Origin: Verrucomicrobiota bacterium
GTDB lineage: Bacteria > Verrucomicrobiota > Verrucomicrobiia > Opitutales > Opitutaceae
Assembly: GCA_947471035.1 (NCBI GenBank)
Contig: CANIWJ010000013.1
Span: forward strand, 1-47,996
Direction of reading: 5' to 3'
DNA length: 47,996 bases
Part shown: positions 31,625 through 44,365 of the stretch, piece after piece
How positions within the stretch are numbered: position 1 is the stretch's first letter
Layout of the letters: each line of letters starts with the position of its first letter
Position numbers and translations under genes: made by a program
The notes under the pieces: model-generated
Database searches by the model: none
What the model saw: only the letters and a program-made list of their open reading frames with translations
Told to the model about the DNA's origin: nothing

Positions 31625-33543
31625 TTCAACCCGAGGTAATAGCCGGTCGGGTTGGCAGGGAATCCCGGAATCTCGGCATAATCGGCGTCGAAGACGTTTT
31701 CGATCCGGGCGAACACGGTCAGATCATCGCGCCACGCCCACTGCACCGCCGTGCGCACCACTGTGTAGCTCGGTTGCGCCGCCCCGGCGTATTCCTCCAC
31801 CCCGCGCACGTGGCGCACGCCCAGCGTCCAGCTCACGGCCGCGACCGGCTTCCACGTCAGCGAGTTTTGAAAAACGTGCTGCGGACGTCCGATATAGCTC
31901 AGCCCGAGCGCATCGTTTTCCGCGTTTTGCTCCAGATAGGTGTAGTCGGCACGGACCGACACGGCGGAGACCGGCGTCCACGAGGCGGCAAGTTCCAAGC
32001 CTTGGTTGGTGCTGCGGGCCACGTTGTCCAAACTGAAAGTGCCCGGATCATAAACGATGAGGTCGTCGATGCGGTTGTGGAAATAGGTCGCCCCGAGCGT
32101 CACGCGTTCACCGGCCAGCGCCTGCTCGACCCCGGCCTCCCAACTGCGGGCGGTCTCGGCCTTGAGCGCCGGATTGCCGAAAAACGCCGTGGCGGTGTCC
32201 TGCACCGAGGGCGCGGCAAACGCGGTCGCATACGAGGCGCGCACCAGCGTGCGGGTGACGGGCGCACGCCAGCTCGCGCCGGAACGCCAAGTGGTGTGGT
32301 CCCCGTAGTCTCCGGCCGATTCGTGGCGGAGCGCCTGAATGAAATTCAAATCCTTGAGCGCCTCCCACTGCGCCTGGGCAAACACGGCGCGGCTCTCCTC
32401 GGTGCGGGCCACATCGACGCCGGGCACAGTGGCGCCGAAGGGCACGTCGCCCGTGCCGTCGTTAAAGCGCTCGGATTCGTTGCGCAACCAGGCCGCCCCG
32501 GCGGTGAGTTGCAAGGTCTCGGTCGCGCGCCAGTCGGCTTGATAATCGAGCTGGCCGCCGTCGATGGTGGTCGTGCCATTGGCCCCTCCGCTACGTCCGG
32601 GCGTGGAGGGGAAATACGCGACGAAACCGCGCGGATTCAGCTCCTGCGTGGTCGCCGAGTAGAACAGGCTCTGGGTGAGGTTCTCGCCGGTCTTCAGACG
32701 CAGGCCGGGCGAAACCGAATACACCTCGGTGCGCAAGGTGGCGAAGCGGTCGTTGACCGTGGTGGAGTTGGGCAACTCCGCGTCGCTGCGGAAATAGGTC
32801 GCGGCCACATCGGCGTAGAGCGCGGTCGTGGCCTGCCAGCCGAGCGAGGCGCGGGCGCTGCCGCGTTCGAGCTCGTTGTGCGCGCGGTCGTTGTCGGTGC
32901 GCGAAGCGCCGACGCCGACCGAGGCGTTGACCGAACCTTCGGCGGCGCTGACAAACGCATCGCCCGCCACGGTGCCAAAGGAGCCCGCCTCGGTGGAAAC
33001 GCGGGCCACGCGCTCGCCGGGCGAGGGGCAATGGGTGAGCAAGTTGATCACCCCGCCGAGGGCGTTGCCACCGTTCAGGGCCGAGGAAGAACCGCGTACC
33101 ACTTCGATGCGGTCCACGCTGCTCATGGGCAGGTTGGCCAAATCAAAGTTGCCCGCCAGGCCGGCCGGCAGGCGCCGCCCGTCGAGCAGCACCAGCGTGT
33201 GCCGGCTGGGCGTGCCGCGCATCAGCACACGCCCGGCCGCCGCGCCAGGACCCGGCGAGGCGTAGTAAAGCCCGGGCACATCGCGCAGCGCATCGGCCGC
33301 ATCGGAATAACTGGCGGTGTCGAGATCCGCCCGCGTTATCAAAGTCACCGAAGCCGCCGTAGCCTCGACCGGCGTCGGCGTGCGCGTGGCCGTCACCACC
33401 ACGGGCGAAAGCACCACCGGCGCGGGTGTCGTCGCGGTTTGCGCCCCGACGGGCAGTGCGAACGCTGCGGCCGATGCCGCCAGCGCGAGACGTTGAAGGG
33501 ACCGGCGCGTCAGTGCGCTCCGGTAAGGAGTTTGGATTTTCAT
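31612..33543 (-). CDS. btuB: TonB-dependent outer membrane receptor, BtuB-like
   Basis: A 643-residue outer membrane receptor. The signal peptide runs to about residue 35 (LALAASAAAFALPVGAQ). The TonB box is near VVVTATRTPTP. The plug domain (about 60-170) contains SDAADALRDVPGLYYASPGP and RGTPSRHTLVLLDGRRLPAG. The rest is a beta-barrel ending in GYYLGLKWSL, with the aromatic/hydrophobic C-terminus expected for BAM insertion. BtuB-like size and the linked riboswitch and btuFCD genes support B12 uptake. An open frame on the opposite strand covers most of the gene and is a GC-bias shadow. Confidence 0.9.
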   Translation of the reverse strand: MKIQTPYRSALTRRSLQRLALAASAAAFALPVGAQTATTPAPVVLSPVVVTATRTPTPVEATAASVTLITRADLDTASYSDAADALRDVPGLYYASPGPGAAAGRVLMRGTPSRHTLVLLDGRRLPAGLAGNFDLANLPMSSVDRIEVVRGSSSALNGGNALGGVINLLTHCPSPGERVARVSTEAGSFGTVAGDAFVSAAEGSVNASVGVGASRTDNDRAHNELERGSARASLGWQATTALYADVAATYFRSDAELPNSTTVNDRFATLRTEVYSVSPGLRLKTGENLTQSLFYSATTQELNPRGFVAYFPSTPGRSGGANGTTTIDGGQLDYQADWRATETLQLTAGAAWLRNESERFNDGTGDVPFGATVPGVDVARTEESRAVFAQAQWEALKDLNFIQALRHESAGDYGDHTTWRSGASWRAPVTRTLVRASYATAFAAPSVQDTATAFFGNPALKAETARSWEAGVEQALAGERVTLGATYFHNRIDDLIVYDPGTFSLDNVARSTNQGLELAASWTPVSAVSVRADYTYLEQNAENDALGLSYIGRPQHVFQNSLTWKPVAAVSWTLGVRHVRGVEEYAGAAQPSYTVVRTAVQWAWRDDLTVFARIENVFDADYAEIPGFPANPTGYYLGLKWSL

Positions 33544-33689
33544 TAGGTTACGGTCTGGTCGCAGTGCGAGCAGACGAACCCCCGTCCCGTCGCCGGGCCG
33601 GACATTCGCGGACTGCTCTCACGCTTCATTTTTGCGATGAAGATTTCGCGTTAAACCGCCCGCAAAAGTTTGGCGGCCTACGCGTGAGA

Positions 33690-33885
33690 CGCATCGGAAA
33701 GGATGTTCGGACTCCGTGCTTAAAACCTCGCTCCTCGCCTTCACCGAAAGTCACCTTCCGATTGGCTTTGTCCGCGTCGTTCGCCGACCCGGTGGGAGTT
33801 TGTAACACGATACCGCAGCGCAACTGTGGCCGATTCTCACGGCCTTCCCCTACTCCAAAACGTACAAAGAACGCGAACGAGGCCA
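33690..33885 (-). promoter_or_regulatory. Cobalamin riboswitch in the leader of the btuB operon
   Basis: On the minus strand the core reads GGGGAAGGCCGTGAGAATCG followed by GCCACAGTTGCGCTGCGGTA. Position by position this matches the E. coli btuB leader core (GGGAA..C.GTGCGAATC.GG..CTG.CGCGCAGCGGTA; compared from memory). Downstream are GCCAATCGGAAGG and the B12-box-like AGTCCGAACATCC (33701-33713). After the aptamer, TCTCACGC near 33683 can pair with GCGTGAGA near 33627, with a small CTTCAT/ATGAAG hairpin between. This forms a possible expression platform ahead of btuB at 33543. The whole operon would be shut down when B12 is plentiful. Confidence 0.8.
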
Positions 33886-34084
33886 CTCTCCCGACCCCCG
33901 ACGCCACCCGCGAGCCCCGTTCGCCTGCATCACTTGGCGAAAAAGACGCACGGCTTGCGCCGGAAACCGAAAAAACGACGCCGCCAGAAAACACATCAAC
34001 GTATACGAATGTAAAGATATGTTTTTGACGCCAGAGGGAAAATCCCCTTCCTTCCGCGTTCGTTTCCCGTCCTTCTCACCTAAA

Positions 34085-37999
<3,915 letters not shown>

Positions 38000-38067
38000 G
38001 CTTTCCGTCGGCAACGCAGCGCGGCAGCGCGAAGATGGCATCGCCGCATAGCGATGTCCCGAAGGGA

Positions 38068-38103
38068 TGTGAAATGCGGGCGCCCTCAGGGCTGCATTTC
38101 ACA
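38068..38103. repeat. Hairpin in the spacer between the two metH tails
   Basis: Perfect 10-bp arms TGTGAAATGC (38068-38077) and GCATTTCACA (38094-38103) around a GC-rich loop that itself contains GGGC/GCCC. Two smaller hairpins precede it (CATCGC/GCGATG near 38040 and CCC-GAA-GGG near 38060). The right arm overlaps the start of the second, detached metH tail. Confidence 0.75.
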
Positions 38104-38208
38104 CAACTAGGCCGCGACCAGCTCGAAGACTACGCCCACCGCACCGGCGAACCCCTCACCGACCACGAAAAGTGGCTCAGCCCCTACCTCGACTACGACC
38201 CGAGCTAA
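38101..38208 (+). pseudogene. Detached second copy of the metH C-terminal tail
   Basis: In a frame with no usable start the sequence encodes TQLGRDQLEDYAHRTGEPLT, DHEKWL and YLDYDPS and then a stop. The real metH end encodes [15 protein letters not shown]...EKWL..YLDYDPS, so the two are homologous over 35-37 residues. The detached copy uses the C-ending codons normal for this genome (GAC, TAC, CTC), whereas the tail attached to metH uses CTT, GAT, TAT, CAA and GGG freely. The simplest reading is that the detached copy is the original metH end, displaced when about 215 bp (37886-38100) carrying a replacement tail was inserted after a TTTC that is present at both boundaries. Confidence 0.75.
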
Positions 38209-38230
38209 ATTTCACCTCCCCCTGCGGATC

Positions 38231-38251
38231 AAGTAACCTATTGGGTTACTT
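38231..38251. repeat. Interspersed palindrome, copy 4 of 5 (longest hairpin)
   Basis: AAGTAACC/GGTTACTT arms with a TATTG loop. Here the outer flanks CTGCGGA (38222-38228) and TCCGCAG (38254-38260) are perfectly complementary, giving a 39-bp hairpin with a 2-nt mismatch between the inner and outer stems. It lies 13 bp after the detached metH tail, between tandem genes metH and the Y-family polymerase. Confidence 0.92.
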
Positions 38252-38446
38252 TGTCCGCAGAACCTTTGCTGGTAACAATTACCATTTTATCACGCAAAGA
38301 TCCTTAAGCGCCTGCACGTCTGATTTCGCTACGCCGTCTGCGACGTCTTGCGACCGCTGGTCTTCGACGTTGGTCTCTGACGCACCGCCGCTACTCCCCC
38401 GGCGCTTTCTGCCTTCCTGCGCTCCACCGCCACGCCCCGCCCGCCC

Positions 38447-39739
38447 GTGCTCCAAGCCCTCCTCATCGACTACAACGGCTTCTTCGCCTCCTGCGAACAA
38501 CAGGAACGCCCCGAACTGCGCGGCCGCCCCGTCGCCGTCGTGCCCGTGATGACCGAGACTACCTCCTGCATCGCCGCCTCCTACGACGCCAAACGCGCCG
38601 GCATCAAAGTCGGCACCCCCGTCACCGAAGCCCGCCGCCTCTGCCCCGGCATCGCCATCGTCGAGTCCCGCCCCGAGATTTACCTACGCCACCATCAAAA
38701 CCTGCTCACCGCAGTAGAAACCTGCCTGCCTGTCACCGAAGTCTGGTCCATCGACGAAGTCTGGTGCCGCCTGCCGCCCGGTTTCCAAGAACGCGCCGCC
38801 GCCATCGCCGTCGCGAAAAAAATCAAAAACGCCATCACCCTCCTCGCCGGCGAATGCCTCACCTGCTCCATCGGCCTAGCCCCTAACGCCTGGCTCGCCA
38901 AGATCGCCTCCGACCTCGAAAAACCCGACGGCCTCGTCGTCATCGAGTCAACCGACCTCCCCCACCGCCTCCACGCCCTCGACCTGCGCGACCTTCCCGG
39001 CATCGGCGAAAACATGGAGGCCCGCCTCCGCGCCGAAGACATCGACACGGTGGAAAAACTCTGCGCCGCCGACGTCCGCGAGCTGCGCCGCATCTGGGGC
39101 GGCATCGAGGGCGAACGCATGTGGCGACGCCTCCGCGGCGAAGAGGTTCCGCTCCCGCCCCGCCACACCGGCTCCATCGGCCACGCTCAGATTCTCCCGC
39201 TCGATCTTCGCCAACCCGAAGGCGCCCGCGCCACCCTCCACCGCCTCCTGCAAAAAGCCGCCCTCCGCCTCCGCCACGGCCGTCTCTACGCCGGCGGCAT
39301 GCACGTGGCCTTGAAATACCGCGGCTCGCGCTGGAGCACCGCCGTCACCTTCACCGACACCCAGGACACCCTCGAACTCATCCGCGTGCTTAACCTGCTC
39401 TGGGATCGCCGCCCTGCCCGCCGCACGGACCACTTCTCGGTCGGCGTCACCCTCTTCGCCCTCGTGCCCGAAGGCTCCCACACCGCCACCCTGCCCGGTC
39501 TGCTCGAAGCCCGCCCCGGCGACGACGCCCGCCGCTCCGCGCTCAACGCCACCCTCGACCACATCAACCGTAAACTCGGCAAACATTCCGTCGTTTACGG
39601 CGGAGCGCTCGGCGCCCTCGCCTACGCTCCCATCCGCATCGCCTTCCAACGCATCCCCGACCTCGTGCTCGAAGAAGGCGAACCCGACGGCGAACTCTTC
39701 CCCACCGCCTCCGAGCTCTCCACCGCCCGCCGCCTCTAA
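38447..39739 (+). CDS. Y-family DNA polymerase (DinB/UmuC type)
   Basis: A 430-residue translesion polymerase. The palm starts LIDYNGFFASCEQQERPELR, in place of the usual DMDAFFASVE, then GRPVAVVP, AASYDAKRAGIKVGTPVTEA and SIDEVWCRLP. The first Asp (about residue 8) and SIDE supply the metal-binding acids. A thumb HhH segment (LRDLPGIGENMEARLRAEDI, about 182-201) and a little-finger domain follow. No clear C-terminal beta-clamp peptide is obvious. The YN-for-MD change and the SIDEVW form suggest a separate branch from Pol IV, closer to UmuC-like proteins, but I cannot place it firmly. The start is GTG 38447. No umuD-like gene is adjacent. Confidence 0.85.
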   Translation: MLQALLIDYNGFFASCEQQERPELRGRPVAVVPVMTETTSCIAASYDAKRAGIKVGTPVTEARRLCPGIAIVESRPEIYLRHHQNLLTAVETCLPVTEVWSIDEVWCRLPPGFQERAAAIAVAKKIKNAITLLAGECLTCSIGLAPNAWLAKIASDLEKPDGLVVIESTDLPHRLHALDLRDLPGIGENMEARLRAEDIDTVEKLCAADVRELRRIWGGIEGERMWRRLRGEEVPLPPRHTGSIGHAQILPLDLRQPEGARATLHRLLQKAALRLRHGRLYAGGMHVALKYRGSRWSTAVTFTDTQDTLELIRVLNLLWDRRPARRTDHFSVGVTLFALVPEGSHTATLPGLLEARPGDDARRSALNATLDHINRKLGKHSVVYGGALGALAYAPIRIAFQRIPDLVLEEGEPDGELFPTASELSTARRL

Positions 39740-39851
39740 CCCCACGGACCCAAAATCCGCCGCCCTACGCCCTTGCGCCCAACCCGGCTTTCCCAAACCT
39801 CGTTGCGCAGTCATCCCGCCGCCTCCCCCCCTCGCCGCCTCCCACTCACCC

Positions 39852-40358
39852 ATGTCCGAAAGCACCCCGCTCTCCGCCGAAAGCATCGACGCCATGATCG
39901 TCAAAGCCATGCGCCATGTCTTTCAGATCATGGTCAACCAAGACGCGCGCCTGGTGGAGAAAACCGATACCTACGTCGCCCCCGCCGACTTCGAGGCCGA
40001 GCAGATCCTCGGCACCGTCGGCTTCGTCGGCGAGCTCAACGGCCTGATCTATATCCGCCTCGACGCCCACTTCGCCCGCGCCACCGCCGGCCGCGTTCTC
40101 GGCATGTCCGACTCCGAAATCGCCGAGGGCGGCAACGACCTGCTCAAGGATACCATCGGTGAACTCACCAACATGATGGTGGGGACCTTTAAAAACGGCT
40201 TCTGCGACCTCGGCTACCCCTGCATGCTCACCCTGCCGACCATCATTTTCGGTCACCACCCCGTCATCCCCCACGCAAAAGGAACCACCCGCAGCATCTA
40301 TCGCCTGGACGTGGCCGGACACCCCTTCTTCGTCGATCTCCAGCTCAAGTCCGACTGA
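39852..40358 (+). CDS. CheX-like chemotaxis phosphatase
   Basis: A 168-residue protein with the CheC/CheX fold. The phosphatase signature E-x-x-N appears in DTIGELTNMMVGTFKNGFCD (about residues 98-117). FEAEQILGTVGFVGELNGLI is the preceding strand-helix. CheX proteins dephosphorylate CheY-P or other response regulators. No chemotaxis gene cluster is in the window. ATG 39852. The HAD gene starts 21 bp later, so the two are probably co-transcribed. Confidence 0.75.
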   Translation: MSESTPLSAESIDAMIVKAMRHVFQIMVNQDARLVEKTDTYVAPADFEAEQILGTVGFVGELNGLIYIRLDAHFARATAGRVLGMSDSEIAEGGNDLLKDTIGELTNMMVGTFKNGFCDLGYPCMLTLPTIIFGHHPVIPHAKGTTRSIYRLDVAGHPFFVDLQLKSD

Positions 40359-40379
40359 GCCGCGCCCGCTGCCCCCGCC

Positions 40380-41087
40380 ATGCCCGCCGAACCGCTCGCC
40401 CTCGGCTTCGACGCCGACGATACCCTCTGGCACAACGAAACCCTCTTCGCCGCCGCCCACCAAAAGTTTCACGCCCTGCTCGCCGCTTACCACGACCCCG
40501 CCACCGTCGAGCGCGCCCACTACGCCACCGAGCTGCGCAACCTCCCCCTCTACGGCTACGGCGTCAAAGGCTTTACCCTCTCCGCCCTCGAAACCGCCAT
40601 CGAGCTGACCCAGGGCCGCGTATCCGCCCATGAGTTACGCGAGCTCATCGCCCTAGGGCGCGATATCCTCGCCCACCCTGTAGAGCTGCTCGACGCCGTG
40701 CCCGCCACCCTTGCCGCCCTCGCCGCCTTCGGCCACCGCATGCTCCTAATCACCAAGGGCGACCTCCAACACCAAGAGCGCAAAATCGCCGCCTCCGGCC
40801 TCGCTTCCCACTTTCTGGCCGCCGAGGTCGTCTCCGAAAAAGACGACGCCACCTACGCCCGTCTGCTCGCCCGCCACTCCATCGCGCCCGAGCGTTTCCT
40901 CATGGTGGGCAACTCGCTCAAATCCGACATCGCCCCCGTCCTGCGCCTCGGTGGCTACGCCGCCCACGTGCCCTACCCGCTCACTTGGGAACACGAAAAG
41001 CTCGACCAACTCCCGACCGCCCCCGGCCGCTTCTTCACCCTCGAATCCCTCCGCGATCTCCCCGCACTCGTAGCCCGACTCCCGTAG
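40380..41087 (+). CDS. HAD-superfamily hydrolase
   Basis: A 235-residue haloacid-dehalogenase-like phosphatase. Motif I is LGFDADDTLWHNE (nucleophile Asp10 and Asp12 of DxD). The cap helices follow, then motif II LLITKGDLQHQ (about 122), motif III Lys in VSEKDDATY (about 155) and motif IV MVGNSLKSDIAP (about 175-186). It is likely a small-molecule phosphatase of unknown substrate. It lies directly behind the CheX-like gene. The 185 bp after it (41088-41271) hold no gene. Confidence 0.87.
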   Translation: MPAEPLALGFDADDTLWHNETLFAAAHQKFHALLAAYHDPATVERAHYATELRNLPLYGYGVKGFTLSALETAIELTQGRVSAHELRELIALGRDILAHPVELLDAVPATLAALAAFGHRMLLITKGDLQHQERKIAASGLASHFLAAEVVSEKDDATYARLLARHSIAPERFLMVGNSLKSDIAPVLRLGGYAAHVPYPLTWEHEKLDQLPTAPGRFFTLESLRDLPALVARLP

Positions 41088-41271
41088 CTGACGTTTGGTC
41101 CGTTGGATTGCCGACCGTTCCGGTTCGAGCCGGGGGTGAGAATAGACTCCACAATTGCTTCAGCCAATAACCCACAGTCCCCGCAATCTCGTTACTCAGC
41201 CTAAAAATATAGCCCCGGGCTCGAAGCATCACCCCTCGTAACCCCCATGGCCGGGCGCGCGTCCTTTTGTT

Positions 41272-43035
41272 ATGCGCCGACTACTCCCCACCATCCTCCC
41301 GGCCGCCTTCGCAGTAATGCTGCTGTCGACCTTCAGCTTCTCAACCGCCCGCGCCGCCGACTCGACTCCACTCACGCCTCAGGAAAAAGCCGCCCACGCC
41401 CTCAACCGCCTCGGCTACGGTCCGCGCCCCGGCGACATCGAGGCCGTCGCCAAGCTCGGCGTCGAAAAATGGATTCGCGGCCAGCTCTCCCCCGCCACCC
41501 TTCCCAATCCGGTTGCCGACACCGCCGTCGCCGAATTCGAAAAACTCCAGATTCCCCCCGGCGACCTCGTCGCCGCCTACCAGCGCGAAATCCGCGAGCG
41601 CAACGAGGCCCAAAAGGCGCGAGCCGAGGCCGAGGCCAAGGGCGAATCCGCGCCGCCTATCGCCATGATGATGAACCAAAGCGAGGATCGCCTGCTCGTC
41701 GCGCAGGCCCTCGGCGAACTTCAGAATGCCAAACTCACCCGCGCCGTGCTCTCCGAACACCAGCTCGAAGAGGTGCTCGTCGATTTCTGGTTCAACCACT
41801 TCAACGTCGACGCCCGCAAGCAACAGGTCCGCGCCACCGTCGTCGGCTACGAACAGGATGTCATCCGTCCGAATATCTTCGGCAACTTCCGCGATCTCCT
41901 CGGCGCCACCGCCAAAAGCGCCGCCATGCTCGTCTATCTCGACAACTGGCGCAGTTCGCGCACCTACACCACCGGACCCGAAGAGACCGCCCTGGCCGCC
42001 CGCCTCCGCCAATCCACCATCGGCGCGACGACCAACGGAGAAGCCCCCCAGCCCGAAAAACGCGGCCTCAACGAAAACTACGGACGCGAACTTCTCGAAC
42101 TCCACACCCTCGGCGTGGACGGCGGTTACACCCAGAAGGATGTCCAGGAAGTTGCCCGCGCCTTCACCGGCTGGACCCTCAATCCCCGCACCGGCGCCTT
42201 CATCTTCCGCGACGCCTGGCACGACACCGGACCCAAGACCATCCTCGGCGTCCAATACCCCTCCGCCGGTGTCAAAGAGGGTGAAAAGATCCTCGACGCC
42301 CTCGCCGTCCACCCTGCCACCGCACGTCACCTCGCCACCTTGCTTTGCCAGCGTTTCGTATCTGACAACCCTCCGCCCGCCCTCGTCGAACGCGTCGCCC
42401 GCGCCTTCCTCCAATCCAAAGGCGACCTGCGCAAAACCTACGAGGCCCTCTTCCTCTCGCCCGAGTTTTTCTCGCGGGACTACCTCGCCTCCAAGACCAA
42501 GTCGCCCTTTGAGTTCGTCGCCTCGTCCCTGCGCGCCTCGGGTGCCTCGCTCGTCGCCGTGGACAACTGGCCCGGCCGCATTCCTCTGCGCGCCGTCGAA
42601 GCCGGTGCCGCACTCGGCGTCGGCGGCGACCGCCTCGCTAACTTAAAGAGCAAGACGGTCGTCCTGCACCTCGTTGACATGGGCCAGCCGCTCTACGCCT
42701 GGGGTCCGCCCACCGGCTACCCCGAAGACTCCTCCAAATGGGTCGGCGCCGGCGCACTCGTCTCACGCCTCAACTTCGCCCTCGCCCTCACCGGCGGACA
42801 GATCGCCGACGCCCGCGTCAATATGCGCCCGCTCCTCGCAGGCACCAACCCCGACCACCCCAACGCCGCCATCTCCACCCTCGCCCGTTCCGTGCTCGGA
42901 CGCGAACCCAGTGACTCAACCCGCAAAGTCCTGCTCGCCCAGGCCGCACCCTCGCGCGACGGCGAAATGGCCGTCCCCGACGTCCCCAAACTACTCGCCC
43001 TCCTGATCGGCTCGCCCGAATTCCAACGCCGCTAA
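41272..43035 (+). CDS. DUF1800 secreted protein
   Basis: A 587-residue exported protein of the DUF1800 family, common in Verrucomicrobia and Planctomycetes. The signal peptide is about residues 1-28 (TILPAAFAVMLLSTFSFSTA). Family blocks include KAAHALNRLGYGPRPGDIEA (about 38-57), LVDFWFNHFNVDARKQQVRA (about 170-189), LNENYGRELLELHTLGVDGG (about 265-284) and VARAFTGWTLNP. Function is unknown; such genes regularly pair with a DUF1501 gene, as here, 19 bp downstream. Confidence 0.9.
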   Translation: MRRLLPTILPAAFAVMLLSTFSFSTARAADSTPLTPQEKAAHALNRLGYGPRPGDIEAVAKLGVEKWIRGQLSPATLPNPVADTAVAEFEKLQIPPGDLVAAYQREIRERNEAQKARAEAEAKGESAPPIAMMMNQSEDRLLVAQALGELQNAKLTRAVLSEHQLEEVLVDFWFNHFNVDARKQQVRATVVGYEQDVIRPNIFGNFRDLLGATAKSAAMLVYLDNWRSSRTYTTGPEETALAARLRQSTIGATTNGEAPQPEKRGLNENYGRELLELHTLGVDGGYTQKDVQEVARAFTGWTLNPRTGAFIFRDAWHDTGPKTILGVQYPSAGVKEGEKILDALAVHPATARHLATLLCQRFVSDNPPPALVERVARAFLQSKGDLRKTYEALFLSPEFFSRDYLASKTKSPFEFVASSLRASGASLVAVDNWPGRIPLRAVEAGAALGVGGDRLANLKSKTVVLHLVDMGQPLYAWGPPTGYPEDSSKWVGAGALVSRLNFALALTGGQIADARVNMRPLLAGTNPDHPNAAISTLARSVLGREPSDSTRKVLLAQAAPSRDGEMAVPDVPKLLALLIGSPEFQRR

Positions 43036-43054
43036 CCCCCGCCCCCGCGCACCC

Positions 43055-44365
43055 ATGAACTCCCACCCGATCTCCCGACGCTTCTTCGTCAAGCAAGGTG
43101 CCCTCGCTTTCGCCGCCATCGGCGCGAGTGCGCTCTTCGGCCCCGATTTTCTGCGCTCCTCCGTAATGGCCGCCGAGACCCGCAAATCCTCCGGCGGACG
43201 CCGCGTGCTCGTTTGCCTTTTCCAACGCGGCGCGGCCGACGGCCTCTCGATGGTCGTCCCCTACGGCGACAAAGATTACTACAAACTCCGCAGCGAAATC
43301 GCGCTCGCCGCTCCCTCGCAAAAAGCCGCCGGTGCCGGCGTGCTCGATCTCGACGGCCGCTTCGGCCTGCACCCCGCGCTCGCACCCCTCCACCAGCTCT
43401 ACGGTGCCGGCGAACTCGCCGTGCTCCACGCCTGCGGCAACCCCAACGCCACCCGCTCCCACTTCGAGGCCCAGGACCTCATGGAGTCCGGCACCGGCAC
43501 CGACCGCAACCTCGCGACCGGCTGGATCAACCGCATGATCGGCTGCTGCCCCGAAGACGCCGCCCACCGCACCGCACTGCGCGCCGTCTCCATGACTTCG
43601 CAACTCCCGCGCAGCCTCCACGGCACCGAGGATGCTCTCGCCATCCCCGACCTGTCACGCTTCGGCGTCAGCCCCGGCTCCTCCGGCCCAGGCGTGAACA
43701 ACGCCGCCTCCAGCTTTGAGCAGATCTACGAAAACGCCGGCGGCGACGCCCTCCACGGAGCCGGCCGCGAGGGCTTCGCCGCGATGGACTTGTTGCGCAA
43801 GGTGAACCCCAAAACCTACACACCCGCCCACGGCGCCACCTACCCCAACGGCGAGTTCGGCAAATCCCTCCGCCAGGTCGCGCAACTCATCAAGGCCGAC
43901 GTCGGCCTCGAAATCGCCTTCGTCGAAATCGGCGGCTGGGACACCCACGCCAACCAAGGCGGCGCAAACGGCACCCTCGCCACGCGCCTGATCGAACTCG
44001 GCGGAGGCCTCGCCGCGCTCCACAAGGATCTCGGTGAGAAAATGTCCGACGTACTCGTCCTCACTATGAGCGAATTCGGCCGCACCGCGCGCCAAAACGG
44101 CAACCGCGGCACCGACCACGGCCACGGCACCGCTTTCTTCGCTCTCGGCGGCGACGTGCGCGGCGGCCGCGTCCTCGGCGACTGGCCGGGTCTCTCCAAC
44201 GATAAACTCTTCGAGGGTCGCGACCTCGCGATCACCACCGACTACCGCGATTTCTTCGCCGAGGCCTGCGTGCGCCACATGGGCGTCGCCGAAAAAGACC
44301 TCACCCGCGTCTTCCCCGGCCACAAAGCCACCTCCGCCAAGTTCCGCAACTACCTCGGAGCCTGA
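43055..44365 (+). CDS. DUF1501 secreted protein with Tat signal
   Basis: A 436-residue sulfatase-like-fold family protein (DUF1501). The N-terminus ISRRFFVKQGALAFAAIGAS is a Tat signal with twin Arg. The body shows LVCLFQRGAADGLSMVVPYG (about 49-68), LHACGNPNATRSHFEAQDLM and FVEIGGWDTHANQGGANGTL, then MSEFGRTARQNGNRGTDHGH with the metal-type His/Asp residues. It is co-transcribed with the DUF1800 gene and probably acts with it outside the cytoplasm. Confidence 0.9.
   Translation: MNSHPISRRFFVKQGALAFAAIGASALFGPDFLRSSVMAAETRKSSGGRRVLVCLFQRGAADGLSMVVPYGDKDYYKLRSEIALAAPSQKAAGAGVLDLDGRFGLHPALAPLHQLYGAGELAVLHACGNPNATRSHFEAQDLMESGTGTDRNLATGWINRMIGCCPEDAAHRTALRAVSMTSQLPRSLHGTEDALAIPDLSRFGVSPGSSGPGVNNAASSFEQIYENAGGDALHGAGREGFAAMDLLRKVNPKTYTPAHGATYPNGEFGKSLRQVAQLIKADVGLEIAFVEIGGWDTHANQGGANGTLATRLIELGGGLAALHKDLGEKMSDVLVLTMSEFGRTARQNGNRGTDHGHGTAFFALGGDVRGGRVLGDWPGLSNDKLFEGRDLAITTDYRDFFAEACVRHMGVAEKDLTRVFPGHKATSAKFRNYLGA

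Noticed and set aside
31372-33546. Long plus-strand open frame (724 codons) opposite btuB.
   Set aside because: The product is rich in Arg/Gly/Ala without domains; it mirrors the well-supported btuB frame and reflects GC-rich third positions.
33780-33930. Apparent cobalamin riboswitch on the plus strand in front of metH (GCGCAACTGTGG, then GCCTGCATCA).
   Set aside because: The motifs are the reverse complement of the minus-strand aptamer or chance matches. The minus-strand reading aligns much better with the known core and B12 box and precedes btuB.
34019-34084. Upstream ATG start for metH, adding 22 residues.
   Set aside because: The extra residues are not part of the family N-terminus; ATG 34085 fits better. 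It remains possible.
41120-41133. tRNA T-arm-like sequence CCGGTTCGAGCCGG.
   Set aside because: No anticodon arm, D-arm or matching acceptor stem is found around it; it is a simple palindrome.
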